From an uncultured Aquimarina sp. (GTDB lineage Bacteria; Bacteroidota; Bacteroidia; Flavobacteriales; Flavobacteriaceae), in assembly GCF_947496855.1 (NCBI RefSeq), contig NZ_CANMED010000005.1, positions 310,001 through 374,000 on the forward strand: 64,000 bases of DNA, read 5' to 3'. Shown piece by piece: positions 7,901-17,900 of the stretch. Both the position numbers and the translations under genes were made by a program. Each line of letters starts with the position of its first letter. Within the stretch, counting starts at the first letter, position 1. The notes beneath the pieces are model-generated. The model saw only the letters and a list, made by a program, of their open reading frames with translations. It searched no databases and was not told the origin of the DNA.

Positions 7901-10776
7901 TTATTTATAAAAGCAGTTCTCGTAGCAGGATTTGCTGCCAAAGTGGTGAATGGAGAATCATTACCATCCATCCATCCTCCTACTGCGATCAACACTTTTA
8001 CTCCCTGAGCATGACCCAAAGAAACGAGTTGTTGCATTTTTGAAACATTCTCCAAAGGGCGCAGACTACCATCACTGTTAGGTAATAAAAAAGAATAATT
8101 GATATGAGTTAATTTATCATACTGAACAGCATTAGCTGTTCCTTGCCAACTAGGCATATATCCTACTACTTTAAAGCTATTACTACCAGTACATCCACCA
8201 TCAGAAGTAACACTTATACTAACTGCTGTTGAAGTAGTAGCTTGGTTGTTATTATCAGTTGCCTTTGCTGTAATAGTATGATTACCCAAAGTAGCTATCC
8301 AGTTTGTTGTATAGGGTACTGAATTATCCTCAGATACAATGGTGCCATCAACATAAAATGTTACTTTAGAAATCGTACCATCAGCATCTGATGCATTGGC
8401 ACTAATCGAAACTGTATTACCTTCTATAATAGATTGTCCGCTTGTTGGAGAGGTAAGAGATACTTGTGGAGCACTTTCTCCACCACTGCAAGGTCCTATT
8501 AATTTCCATACATTCTCGAGATTGGTCACAGGATCATTATTCTGTGTCCACCATTTAGCTTCATATTCATTTCCTTGATATGATACTTTATCACCTCCTA
8601 CGTATATTTGTCCAGTAACATAGGCTGGTGTTGTACAAGAATTATCCTCTGTCACTGAAATAGAAACTGAAGAAGCTCCTTCACCGTTTTCATTATCAAA
8701 AGCTTTTACTGTAATCGTATAGTTACCTTCAGCTATGTTTGTCCAATCATAAGTATAAGGAGCACTAAGATCTTCACCAAGCATCGTATCGCCATTGTAA
8801 AACTCAACACGATCTACAGTTCCATCAGTATCTGAAGCATCCGCAGAAATAGTAACTGTTGCTCCGACTGTAAACGATGTCCCCAGAGCGGGTGATGTAA
8901 TAGTAATGACTGGTAACTCATTCCCACCTATACTCGTAACAGAGATATTTACCGTTGCTGTAGCACTGGCTCCTTTATCATCATATGCTTTTGCTGTAAT
9001 AACCTGATTTCCGGCTGACACATTATTCCAGGAATAAGAATAAGGCGCTGTTATATCTTCTCCTAATAACGTGGTTCCCTGATAAAATTGAACTCTAGCA
9101 ATGCTTCCATCGGCATCACTTGCGTTAGCAGTAATATCTATTGTGCTACCTTCTTCAAATACGGCCCCATCACTCGGGGACGTAATTGATACTAAAGGAA
9201 GTTGATTACCTACTCCTCCACTGGCGAACACCTCATTAATCTTATTTATTAAAGGTGATTTTACATTAGACCATCTTTTTAGTTTTGTGCCGAATGATTG
9301 TGCTGACCCAGAGAATTCAAGATCTCCAAAGACTGTCCAAATAATTGTTCCTGCCAGATTATTAGCATTAATAAATTTAGCTTTTTCTGTTATTGATTCT
9401 TCATCATCATAGCTGAGAAAAAAATTACCCTTAATCATATAAGGCACTTTTGCCTGATCATCCCATTTTCTAGTCCAACCACTTCCTGATCCTGTTTTTT
9501 GTTTGATAAAAAAGTAATTAGGAGTTCCGTCATATACCTCTTGAGGCCAATTTGTATAATCTGCAGCTGTACTCACTGGACCATCTGGCTGAATAGTAAC
9601 ATTTCTCTTTACGGTAGGAGCATTCAAATCTGCAGTCCCATCAGTAACAACACCTCTACCATAAAATGGAGCACCAAAATTAATCTTAGAAACGGGCACT
9701 CCCATTCCTTTCATTTTATCCAATAATGTTTGCCAGTTAAAATCAGGAGCTTCTGCACCATCATATGGATATACAGGTGCATTATGCCCAGCTATATTAG
9801 AAAAACCTCCATTAAAATCATAGGTCATCATATTAAAATAATCCATGGTATTGGCTAATCTAGACCAATTGAAACCCTCTAGTTTCTTATAATCAGCTGC
9901 CATCGCAGCCGTTATTAATTTATCCGGTCCTATAGCATCTCTAATCTCTTCTACTAGGTTTTCGAAATTAGCATAGTCTGCATTTGTTCCTGTGAAATTC
10001 ATTCCCGGAAATGGTCCTGGATATTCCCAATCCAGATCAATTCCATCAAATCCCATATTGATAAGCTTTTTACAGTCTTCGATAAAACGAGCTCTTTTTA
10101 CAGGGTCGGCTGCCATTTCTGGAAAATGTTTACACATACTCCATCCCCCAAGAGAAGCCATTACTTTTACTCCATTTGCTTTTGCTAGTTCTAATAAACC
10201 TTTGGCATCACTACCTTCTTTTGGTAAGGGTAATGGCAAAACACCACTAAGCCCCCATTCAGGATGCGACCAGGTGGTACCACCTACTTCTACTAAATAT
10301 CCCAGAGCTTCAGCTCTTTGTTTTACTGCTTCGTTGATCCATTGTATAGGTTCTATTTCACCAAAAAGGATATGAAAATCCCAACTGCTATAAACATCTC
10401 CGTATAAAAGATCACCTGGTTGTTGTATAGCTCCAGACTGCCAGATATCCTTATTTCTAAGATCTCCACTATGTAAAGAACCATCTACCGCTACTCCAAA
10501 AAAAGAATAGTTTAAAATAGTGTATTTCGAGTAATCTATATTTAATTGTGTTAATGCTCCTGCAGAGGGAACTCCAGCACTAGCTGCTTTCCATGCATCC
10601 CAGTTTGTAATATACCCGATCACTTGTTTTTGATGATCGGAAGTTGTCGCTGTTCCTCCTGTATTTACTTGCCCCCATGTTAAATTGAATAACAAGGAGC
10701 AAAAAATTAATAATGGTATTTTTCTGTGGCCGAAATAAAAAGAAAATCTTTTAAATAAAGGTTTTAATAGTTTCAT
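4984..10776 (-). CDS. chiA: Secreted multi-domain chitinase with three GH18 domains and T9SS tail
   Basis: GH18 enzymes hydrolyse beta-1,4 bonds of chitin with substrate-assisted catalysis. The 1930-residue protein reads, in order: signal peptide (about 1-36), GH18-1 (about 50-510, motif DGIDLDWE, acid Glu251), two Ig-like modules, a CBM5/12-like chitin-binding module (about 713-760, AKWWTQ), one Ig-like module, GH18-2 (about 868-1145, DGVDMDWE, Glu977), two Ig-like modules, a second cysteine-containing CBM5/12-like module (about 1343-1402), one Ig-like module, GH18-3 (about 1505-1845, DGMDIDFE, Glu1624), and a T9SS type A sorting domain (about 1850-1930, starting LKMYPNPF and ending IKTMKLIKQ). 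All three catalytic acids are present, so all three domains could be active. ChiA of Flavobacterium johnsoniae, the known T9SS-secreted relative, has two GH18 domains. The gene heads the minus-strand arm of the chitin locus. Confidence 0.95.
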   Translation of the reverse strand: MKLLKPLFKRFSFYFGHRKIPLLIFCSLLFNLTWGQVNTGGTATTSDHQKQVIGYITNWDAWKAASAGVPSAGALTQLNIDYSKYTILNYSFFGVAVDGSLHSGDLRNKDIWQSGAIQQPGDLLYGDVYSSWDFHILFGEIEPIQWINEAVKQRAEALGYLVEVGGTTWSHPEWGLSGVLPLPLPKEGSDAKGLLELAKANGVKVMASLGGWSMCKHFPEMAADPVKRARFIEDCKKLINMGFDGIDLDWEYPGPFPGMNFTGTNADYANFENLVEEIRDAIGPDKLITAAMAADYKKLEGFNWSRLANTMDYFNMMTYDFNGGFSNIAGHNAPVYPYDGAEAPDFNWQTLLDKMKGMGVPVSKINFGAPFYGRGVVTDGTADLNAPTVKRNVTIQPDGPVSTAADYTNWPQEVYDGTPNYFFIKQKTGSGSGWTRKWDDQAKVPYMIKGNFFLSYDDEESITEKAKFINANNLAGTIIWTVFGDLEFSGSAQSFGTKLKRWSNVKSPLINKINEVFASGGVGNQLPLVSITSPSDGAVFEEGSTIDITANASDADGSIARVQFYQGTTLLGEDITAPYSYSWNNVSAGNQVITAKAYDDKGASATATVNISVTSIGGNELPVITITSPALGTSFTVGATVTISADASDTDGTVDRVEFYNGDTMLGEDLSAPYTYDWTNIAEGNYTITVKAFDNENGEGASSVSISVTEDNSCTTPAYVTGQIYVGGDKVSYQGNEYEAKWWTQNNDPVTNLENVWKLIGPCSGGESAPQVSLTSPTSGQSIIEGNTVSISANASDADGTISKVTFYVDGTIVSEDNSVPYTTNWIATLGNHTITAKATDNNNQATTSTAVSISVTSDGGCTGSNSFKVVGYMPSWQGTANAVQYDKLTHINYSFLLPNSDGSLRPLENVSKMQQLVSLGHAQGVKVLIAVGGWMDGNDSPFTTLAANPATRTAFINNLVNFVNQYDLDGVDMDWEYPREGNEPQNFELLMQELGQAMHSRGKLLTAAVVVSGWNADGVLSGVFDDVDFLNIMAYDGPDHGSMGQAQGGLDYWLGRGLPKEKAILGVPFYCRPQPESYANLLAMGADPNSDSFQGRNYNGIPTIKAKTQMALDRAGGIMIWELSHDTNDQSTSLLKAINQVAGNPCEPDNVAPTVNLTSPVSGAPFIVENNVSINVNASDVDGTVTKVAFYVDGNIISEDTSAPYTTNWTAIVGNHTITAQATDNDNAVTTSAGVSITVTGGNNTAPTINITGPSNGASFNDGDTINIEANANDTDGNVTKVSFYVDGNLISEDTSAPYSANWTSTVGNHSLTAIAIDNDNARTTSVAINITVQNDTSGGCDAQQYVDGSQYNTGDKVQNFGKEYECIVGGWCTVGGPYAPGDQNGWAWPNAWKELGECDGDTGGNEAPTVSITQPTNGQLFTEGSIITINASASDTDGNITKVAFFRNGTLIGEDTTSPYSFTWNNASAGNYTLTAKAADDDNAMGESTVSISVGSVTPPSGDLPKRILVGYWHNFNNGAAIPKLRDVSDKWDVINVSFAIPKVQLGADMEFIPDNSIYSSVQEFKDDVKVLQSRGKKVLISMGGATGAVDVDSSADAQIFSSSMIRIIDEYGFDGMDIDFEGTSIALAPGDTSLSNPTSPKVVNLITAFRSILSQYDMSKFILSMAPETAYVQGAIGQYGGIWGAYLPLIYALRTEMDYIHVQHYNTGSMLALDGKAYSAGNADFHVAMAEVLLQGFTLSTGEQFPALRPDQVAIGLPASPSAAGSGYTVPAEVHRALDYIIKGQSFGGSYTMVKPSGYANFRGLMTWSINWDITNGFGFSNPHRAYLDALDQRAPEQELLEKESLKMYPNPFTSNVNITFKLNNNKPVTAFVYNQIGVKIAVLKENEKLSSGNHSMQWDTDGIPNGIYFLKIWMGKEIKTMKLIKQ

Positions 10777-11008
10777 GATGATTTGTGTTTATGTTTGTGA
10801 AAAGTTTATGTTAAACTGATCTTAAAGTAAAAAGAACAACTTAGCTCTAAAAACTAATTAGATAAATGACATCATTTTGTAGATATTATGAGGCAAAAAT
10901 CCTATAACCGTAATTTTTGTGATATTCTAATAAATTGCTTTATAGGATATCATCACAATTAATTATTTCTTTACTTAGTTATACTAAAAATCATAAGAAG
11001 TGTACCAT
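10777..11008. promoter_or_regulatory. Upstream region of the large chitinase with an inverted repeat
   Basis: The gap between the chitinase start and the symporter terminator holds an inverted repeat: ATCCTATAA at 10899-10907 and TTATAGGAT at 10940-10948, 32 nt apart. It is in the right place to be an operator of the chitinase promoter, but only one copy was seen. The rest of the gap is AT-rich with no ORF. Confidence 0.35.
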
Positions 11009-11046
11009 TAAAAAAGAAAATAGCACTGAGAAATCTCAATGCTATT
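11009..11046 (-). terminator. Rho-independent terminator of the symporter gene
   Basis: AATAGCACTGAG (11019-11030) and CTCAATGCTATT (11035-11046) form a 12-bp stem with one mismatch and a 4-nt loop. On the minus strand the hairpin is followed by a T-rich run. It lies 34 nt beyond the symporter stop. Confidence 0.85.
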
Positions 11047-11079
11047 TATTACAATATTTATAAAGAATCTATATAATTA

Positions 11080-12888
11080 CTAAACCACAAGATTCTTACC
11101 AATCTTTTTCCAAACCATGATTAACAGAACTCCTGAAATAATGGTCCCTGATCCTAAAATCAATGATTCTTGTAGATTTCCATAAATAATATGCCCTGTA
11201 GTAAACAATACTCCATATACCAAGAAACACCCTAGTAACAATGCCAAAATCCCTGATGGCACACTCCAACCCTCTATATTATTTACCAGCTCTATATTGT
11301 TGTGCTTTGCCTTTACAATAACACGTTCCCAACCAGGTCCTCCAGGCTGTATTTTTTTGTAAAAATTTTGTAAAACGCTATCGTTTTCAGGTTTTGTCAA
11401 AAACGTTACACTTATCCATGTAATAGTTGTTATAAGTACAATACAAGGGAGCTTTGCCCAACCTGGCATAATTGCATCATCTCCAAACACATAATCACCA
11501 ATTGATGAAGAGAAGATTAACGAAACAACTCCCGAAATAATCATTGCAGAGATTTCACTCCAAGAATTGATTCGCCACCAAAACCATCTTAGAATAAAAA
11601 TAAGTCCAGTCCCAGCACCAAACATTATAATGATATCAAAAAGTTGTTTTGCATTTTTAAGATATAATGCAAACAAAGCACTCAATACCATCAAAACAAC
11701 TGTTGATATCCTTCCAACCATTACCAACTCTTTCTCTGATGCATCTTTCTTTATTTGTTGCTTGTAAAAATCATTAACAATATAAGAAGACCCCCAATTA
11801 AGATGTGTAGAAATGGTACTCATATATGCTGCAATAAGCGACGCAAATACCAAACCTAATAACCCACTTGGCAATTTTGCTAACATTGCCGAATATGCTA
11901 AATCGTGCCCTAACTTATCTTCAGAAACATTTGGAAAAGCTTCTTGAATACTAGCTATATCCGGAAATACTATGAGCGAAGCTAGTGCAACTAATATCCA
12001 AGGCCAAGGTCTTAATGCATAATGCATAATATTAAAAAAGAACGTTGCCCCTATTGCGTGATTTTCATTTTTAGCAGCAAGCATACGTTGCGCAATATAG
12101 CCTCCTCCTCCGGGTTCTGCTCCTGGAAACCAAGAACTCCACCATTGCACTGCTAACGGTATAATTAATAATGTGATGAGTGCTTCTTTATCATTAAAAT
12201 CTGGTAATAAAGATAATTTATCAGATACATTAGGATGCTCCATCAAACTTTTAAGCCCACCAACTTCCGGTATATTTACTAAATAATATGCTGCTCCTAT
12301 TGCACCCGCAATCGCTATAAAAAATAATAAAAAATCTGTGTACACAACACCTTTAAAGCCTCCAAGAGCACTAAAAATAACAGTAATTATTCCTGCATAT
12401 ACAATAGTCTCCCATGGTTCTAAACCTAACATAATACTTCCTATTTTGATCGCAGCAAGAGTAACACCTGCCATCGCAAAAATATTAAAAACAAGGCCCA
12501 GATATAGCGCTCTAAATGATCTTAAGAAAACAGCTGGAGCTCCCCCATACCGTAACTCATAAAACTCAATATCCGTACTCACATTAGATCTTCGCCAAAG
12601 TTTAGCATAGATAAAAACAGTTAGAAGACCTGTAATCAAAAACGCCCACCACATCCAATTTGAAGAAACACCATCCTTTCTCACAATATCTGTTACAAAG
12701 TTCGGTGTATCCGTAGAAAATGTTGTTGCCACCATAGAAAACCCTAATAACCACCAAGGCATGTTTCTCCCTGATAAAAAGTATTCTGAAGTATTCTTTC
12801 CTGCTTTTTTTGATACTATCAAGCCTATCAAAAGTGTAGTAAGCAGAATAACTATTATAATTGAGTAATCGAGTGTACTTAGTTTCAT
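11080..12888 (-). CDS. Sodium:solute symporter (SSS family), probable amino-sugar importer
   Basis: SSS transporters couple sodium entry to uptake of sugars and other small solutes. The 602-residue protein has about 13-14 hydrophobic segments. Its N terminus DYSIIIVILL...LIGLIVSKKAGKNTSEYFLSGR is typical of the family, as are the helix-breaking segment MVATTFSTDTPNFVTDIV and the later ALGGFKGVVYTD. Placement between the chitinase and the two-component genes, opposite a GlcNAc kinase, suggests that it imports GlcNAc or a chito-oligomer across the inner membrane. That substrate is inference; the sequence alone shows only the family. Confidence 0.9.
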   Translation of the reverse strand: MKLSTLDYSIIIVILLTTLLIGLIVSKKAGKNTSEYFLSGRNMPWWLLGFSMVATTFSTDTPNFVTDIVRKDGVSSNWMWWAFLITGLLTVFIYAKLWRRSNVSTDIEFYELRYGGAPAVFLRSFRALYLGLVFNIFAMAGVTLAAIKIGSIMLGLEPWETIVYAGIITVIFSALGGFKGVVYTDFLLFFIAIAGAIGAAYYLVNIPEVGGLKSLMEHPNVSDKLSLLPDFNDKEALITLLIIPLAVQWWSSWFPGAEPGGGGYIAQRMLAAKNENHAIGATFFFNIMHYALRPWPWILVALASLIVFPDIASIQEAFPNVSEDKLGHDLAYSAMLAKLPSGLLGLVFASLIAAYMSTISTHLNWGSSYIVNDFYKQQIKKDASEKELVMVGRISTVVLMVLSALFALYLKNAKQLFDIIIMFGAGTGLIFILRWFWWRINSWSEISAMIISGVVSLIFSSSIGDYVFGDDAIMPGWAKLPCIVLITTITWISVTFLTKPENDSVLQNFYKKIQPGGPGWERVIVKAKHNNIELVNNIEGWSVPSGILALLLGCFLVYGVLFTTGHIIYGNLQESLILGSGTIISGVLLIMVWKKIGKNLVV

Positions 12889-12974
12889 GTAAATATGTTT
12901 GCGGTATTATTAGTTATGCCAATGTATGGAAAAGACTGTTCTATTTTTATTAAAAAAGGGCTCTATTTCTATTC

Positions 12975-13703
12975 TCATCCGTTAAGTAGGTTCCCTTTGT
13001 TTTTTAATATTTGTTTTTTAGCGTGAATTGAATAGTTACGACCTATAGGGATTCTTTTGTCTCCAATCTCTACAAGATTACCTTCTACAGATTTTACTTT
13101 ATCTATTGCTATAGCATATGATTTATGTATCCTAATAAAATTTTCGGATGGCAATTCCTCACTTATACTAGCCAGCGATTTATGAGATATATAGGTTCCC
13201 TCTACACTACGCAATTTTATATAATCTTTTAGACTCTCTATATAAAGAATATCACGAAGAAAAATCTTGATTAATTTTTTATCTACTTTCAAGAAAACAT
13301 GGGGAGCTTGTTCAAAATCTGCAAAAGGCTTTCCTTTATCTAATGTAATAAGTCTTGCCATTAATTTATTAATTGATTTTAAGAATCTACTAAAAGGTAT
13401 AGGTTTTACTAAATAATCAAGCACTTCTAGTTCATAACTTTCAATTGCATACTCTTTGTATGCTGTTGTAATTATGATTTGAGGATACTCTTTAAGAGTT
13501 TTCAAAAACTCTAAACCATTCATCCGTGGCATATTAATATCTAGGAAGATCACATCAATACCTCCATTTTCTAGCAAAGGCAAAGCTTCTAAAGGATTTT
13601 TAAACACGCCAACAACTTCGATGTTTTTAAATTCTTTTAGATATGATTCAATAATGCTTATTGCCAAATGTTCATCATCAATTATGATACTTTTTATGGT
13701 CAT
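12975..13703 (-). CDS. LytTR-type response regulator
   Basis: A two-domain regulator: an N-terminal receiver with Asp9/Asp10 and phospho-acceptor Asp55 (in VIFLDINMP), and a C-terminal LytTR DNA-binding domain from about residue 135 (KVDKKLIKIFLRDILYIESLKDYIKL, FIRIHKSYAI). Its start overlaps the kinase stop by 4 nt (ATGA), so the two are translationally coupled. Together they probably sense chitin breakdown products and control this locus; similar HK/RR pairs sit in flavobacterial chitin loci. The DNA target was not identified. Confidence 0.92.
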   Translation of the reverse strand: MTIKSIIIDDEHLAISIIESYLKEFKNIEVVGVFKNPLEALPLLENGGIDVIFLDINMPRMNGLEFLKTLKEYPQIIITTAYKEYAIESYELEVLDYLVKPIPFSRFLKSINKLMARLITLDKGKPFADFEQAPHVFLKVDKKLIKIFLRDILYIESLKDYIKLRSVEGTYISHKSLASISEELPSENFIRIHKSYAIAIDKVKSVEGNLVEIGDKRIPIGRNYSIHAKKQILKNKGNLLNG

Positions 13704-14761
13704 GTGGTTGGGATTTTAAGGGTAATCTTATATTGATTGTTATCATTTGATATCATCAATTCATAGTTTTTGTTATACAAAAGCTGTAATCTTCTTTCAA
13801 CATTTTTAATTCCAATTCCGTTTTTAGATTTTAAAGATGCATGCTCATCATAGCTATTTTCTGATATAAAAATCAATGTTTCATTTCTTACTTCAAATGA
13901 TACTAATAGAATCATTTCACCTTTGTCCTTAAAACCGTGTTTGAAAGCATTCTCCACAAATGGCAAGAATAAAAGGGGAGTTACTAATACATCATCTATA
14001 CATCCTATTATATCAATTTGTGTCTCAATTTGATTTCCATATCTTATATTTTCAAGCTCGATGTAGTTATCTATGTATTGTATCTCTTGCATCAAAGGAA
14101 CTTTTCTTTTACTCGCATCATATATTATATACTGCATAAATTCTGATAATTTAACAACTACCTCTGATGCCTTAGAGGATTTTTGTATAGTTAACGCATA
14201 TAAATTATTTAACGTATTAAAAAAAAAGTGTGGTTGGATTTGTGCTTTAAGATATTGTAACTCTGTTTTGTATTGTAAAGCAGTAAGTTGTTCGGTTTTA
14301 TTTCTTTCCATAATAAAATCAATGCTAATTTTTATAGAAAAAGTAAGTGCCAGCACATATAATTCACCTAATACTACGGCTACGATATGATTAAGTCCGA
14401 ATTGTTCATTTTCTCCTTGGGCTTCTGGCCATATATTTTCTGTAATCAACCAATAGTTCAAACCGGATCGTACTACATAATGTATTATTAAACTCAATAA
14501 TAAAAAAGTCACATATCCTGTATATTTCTTCCTTAATAAATATCTTGGTATTAGATAATATATGTTAAAATAAACTATGACTAAATGTAATGGAAATTCT
14601 ATCAAGTTAGATCTAAATGAATACCAATAATCGTTAAAATAACTCCCCCATCTAATTACATTAAAAAGAAAGTATATCATCCAAAAATAGAAATGATACT
14701 TCTTCTTAATCACTCTTTTTGTAACATCCTCATGGATTACATTTTCTTCAATTTTTGACAC
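13700..14761 (-). CDS. LytS-type sensor histidine kinase
   Basis: The N-terminal third holds four predicted membrane helices (about 23-45, 55-75, 82-105, 123-150) with no large sensor domain outside the membrane. The cytoplasmic part has the LytS/YehU-type His_kinase box LKAQIQPHFFFNTLNNLYAL with phospho-acceptor His178, followed by an ATPase domain ending in NGIGIKNVERRLQLLY. Kinases of this type pair with LytTR regulators, as here. It is divergent from susC, with 212 nt between them. The ligand is unknown; the chitin context makes an amino-sugar signal likely. Confidence 0.92.
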   Translation of the reverse strand: MSKIEENVIHEDVTKRVIKKKYHFYFWMIYFLFNVIRWGSYFNDYWYSFRSNLIEFPLHLVIVYFNIYYLIPRYLLRKKYTGYVTFLLLSLIIHYVVRSGLNYWLITENIWPEAQGENEQFGLNHIVAVVLGELYVLALTFSIKISIDFIMERNKTEQLTALQYKTELQYLKAQIQPHFFFNTLNNLYALTIQKSSKASEVVVKLSEFMQYIIYDASKRKVPLMQEIQYIDNYIELENIRYGNQIETQIDIIGCIDDVLVTPLLFLPFVENAFKHGFKDKGEMILLVSFEVRNETLIFISENSYDEHASLKSKNGIGIKNVERRLQLLYNKNYELMISNDNNQYKITLKIPTT

Positions 14762-14973
14762 AGAATGATATTAAATTAGTTAAAAAACTGTGAAAAAGTA
14801 TCATTAAAAAACAAAAAAAACAAAAAAAAGTTTAGCAACAAAAACTTGTGACAACGGTTATCTACAGTTATATGTCGTTCATTATCAAAATGCTGTTGTT
14901 CGGATAAAAAAAAAAAAAGAAAACCTTCAAACTGTTAATTTAGAACAACACAAATAATCAATAAAAGGAAAAC
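14762..14973. promoter_or_regulatory. Divergent promoter region between kinase and susC
   Basis: These 212 nt contain A-runs at 14810-14830 and 14906-14922 and must carry the promoters of both arms of the chitin locus. I could not define a convincing -33/-7 pair or a direct repeat for the LytTR regulator by eye. Confidence 0.4.
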
Positions 14974-17900
14974 ATGAGGCAAAAAAAATTCATTTTAATT
15001 TCATTTTTATTTTTAGTAATTGGAGTTATCGCCCAAGAAAAAAACATGTCAGGTACAGTAACTGACGTAGTTAACAATACTCCTCTTCCTGGAGTTAATG
15101 TAATCGTAAAGGGAACTTCCAACGGAGTACAAACTGATTTTGATGGTGCTTATAGCATTAACGTTTCTCAAGGAGATGTTTTGGTATTTTCATACATTGG
15201 ATTTACCACTATAGAAAGATCTATTGACTCATCAAATACTATAAATGTTAGTCTAGAACAGGATACAGAACAATTAGAAGATGTAGTGGTAACAGCTTTT
15301 GGTATCCGGCAAGAATCGAAAAAATTAGGATATTCAGTACAACAAATCAAGTCTGAAACAATCGCACAAACGGCAGATCCTAACGTGGGATCGGCGATCC
15401 GTGGAAAATTAGCAGGTGTTAATATCAATTCTAATTCTGGAGGAATTGGATCTTCAGTTTCTATTAATGTTAGAGGAATTAGCTCTTTAGGAAGTAATAA
15501 CCAACCTCTAATAGTACTAGACGGAGTTATTATAGACGATAACCAAGGAGGGCAGGGAGATTTTGCTTCGGGGATTGATTATGGTAATACTTTATCAAAT
15601 TTAAACCCTAATGACATTGAAAACATATCTCTATTAAAAGGTGGAAACGCGACTGCGTTATATGGGTTTAGAGGAATCAATGGTGTTTTAGTAATTACAA
15701 CAAAAAAAGGGCGTTCTGATAAACCAACCGTAGAAATAAATGCTGCAGTCACTGCAAATTCTCTATTAGTATCTCCAAAATTCCAAAATGAATATGGTCA
15801 AGGTTTATTTAATACATCAACAAATCAATTAGTATATGATATTACTAATGGGAATAGTTTCGGACCTAGATTAGACGGATCACAAAGAGAGCGTTTTGAT
15901 GGTGTAGGAACAGCCAGTTATGCTGCCAATGACAATGATTTTAAAGATTTTTTTAGAACTGGATTTTCGTTCTTGAATTCTGTTTCAGTATCACAAGGAA
16001 CAGAAAAATTTGATTATAGGTTTAGTTTTTCCAGATTAGACGATGAATCGATAGTACCTGGAAGTAATTTAAAAAGACAAAATTTTAGTATCAAGGCTGG
16101 GGCTTCAATCACCGACTGGCTAAAGATTGTTGGAAAAGTAGATTACATTCATCAAGATGCTCAAAACCGACCAGAACTTACGGGAGGACAAACGAATATA
16201 ACGCGTGCACTTTCTTTAAGACCCAGAAACATTTCTAACTCATTATTAAACAATAATTTTTTAGAACCTGATGGAACACCCAATAATTGGGCTGGAGCAT
16301 TTATCACCAATCCATATTATACTGCAAACACCCTGCTTAATGAAGATGAAACTGATCGATACATTAGCCTTTTAGAATTAAATATAGATATCGCACCTGG
16401 ATTAAAAGGTCTTATGAGGCTTTCTCAAGATCACATCACAACCAACCAACAAATTTTCAATCCATTTGGTGCGTTTGATATCGCTGGTAACGGAAGATTT
16501 TCTGACACAAACTCTACCGCGAGAACAAATAATTATGATCTTATTTTTAGATACAATACAGACTTAGGCAGTAATTTTAACTTAGGAGCTACACTAGGTT
16601 TTAGTCATTCTGATGTATCATTTAAATCTATACAAGCCATTGGAGAAACATTTTTACTCCCTAATTTTTTCTCACTTAATAACTTCGAAAGCATTAGTGT
16701 AGTACCTGGCAACGCCAGAAACTCATCCAATTCTGTCTTTGGATCTATGACTATAGGGTTTAATAACTATTTATTCGCAGAATTTACAGCCAGAAATGAT
16801 TGGAGTTCTACATTACCAATAAATGATGCCTCGTTTTTCTATCCATCTGTTGGTTTAAGTTTTGTGCTAACAGATGCTTTTCCTTCACTACAGGATAATG
16901 AAATACTATCTAATCTAAAATTAAGAGGAAGTTTTGCGCAGACAGGTAATGCCACTAGTGCTTTTTCTTTGGTAAATACCTATAATGTATCCTCTAATCT
17001 ATTTAATGGGCAACGTTTTTTCTTTTTTGGAAATGCAGAAGAAGGCGCAGGAGCAGGTCCCGAACTTAATAATCCGGACTTGGTTCCAGAAATATCAAAC
17101 TCCCTTGAATTTGGTTTAGATGCTCGCTTCATTAATAATAGAATAGGACTTTCTGCAACTTATTATACCGTAAGAACCGAAGATCAAATATTACGTTTAA
17201 CACTTCCTCCAGCGAGCGGAGCGGCTAATCAGATCATAAACGCAGGTTTGGTAACTAACAAAGGACTCGAGCTTTCTTTGGATGCCGATATCATTAAAAC
17301 CGATGATTTTAGCTGGTCTACTACAGTAAACTTTACTACTAATGAAAATAAAGTTGAAGAATTAGCACAAGGAGTAGAAAGAAACATATTAATACGTCAA
17401 TTTAACGACGTCGTACAAGTAGCTGCAGAAGTAGGCTCAAGTGCTCAGGGATTATTTGGTACTACATTCACGAGAGATGAAAGTGGAAATCTTGTCTATG
17501 ATCCCAATGGATTACCAGTAATTAATACCGAAATATCTCGGATTGGCGATGTTGCGCCAGATGCATTTTTAAACTGGGGGAACACCTTTACTTATAAGCA
17601 ATTCTCTTTAAGTTTCTTATTTGATGCAAGATTTGGTGGTGATGTATTTTCATTATCAGAAATACAAAGACATACGCAAGGTACGGCTATAGAAACACTA
17701 GCAGGAAGAGAATTCTTTTCTGGTGGACAAGGTATTGCATTACCTAATAATGCGGTCATTGATGGCACATTAGATCCTGATGTACAACAAAGAGGAGTAA
17801 ATCCTCAAATATACTGGGGTAGAGTCGGTCAAATTGCAGAAAACTGGGTCTATGATGGCAGTTTTGTCAAGTTTAGAGAATTAACATTTGGATATAGTTT

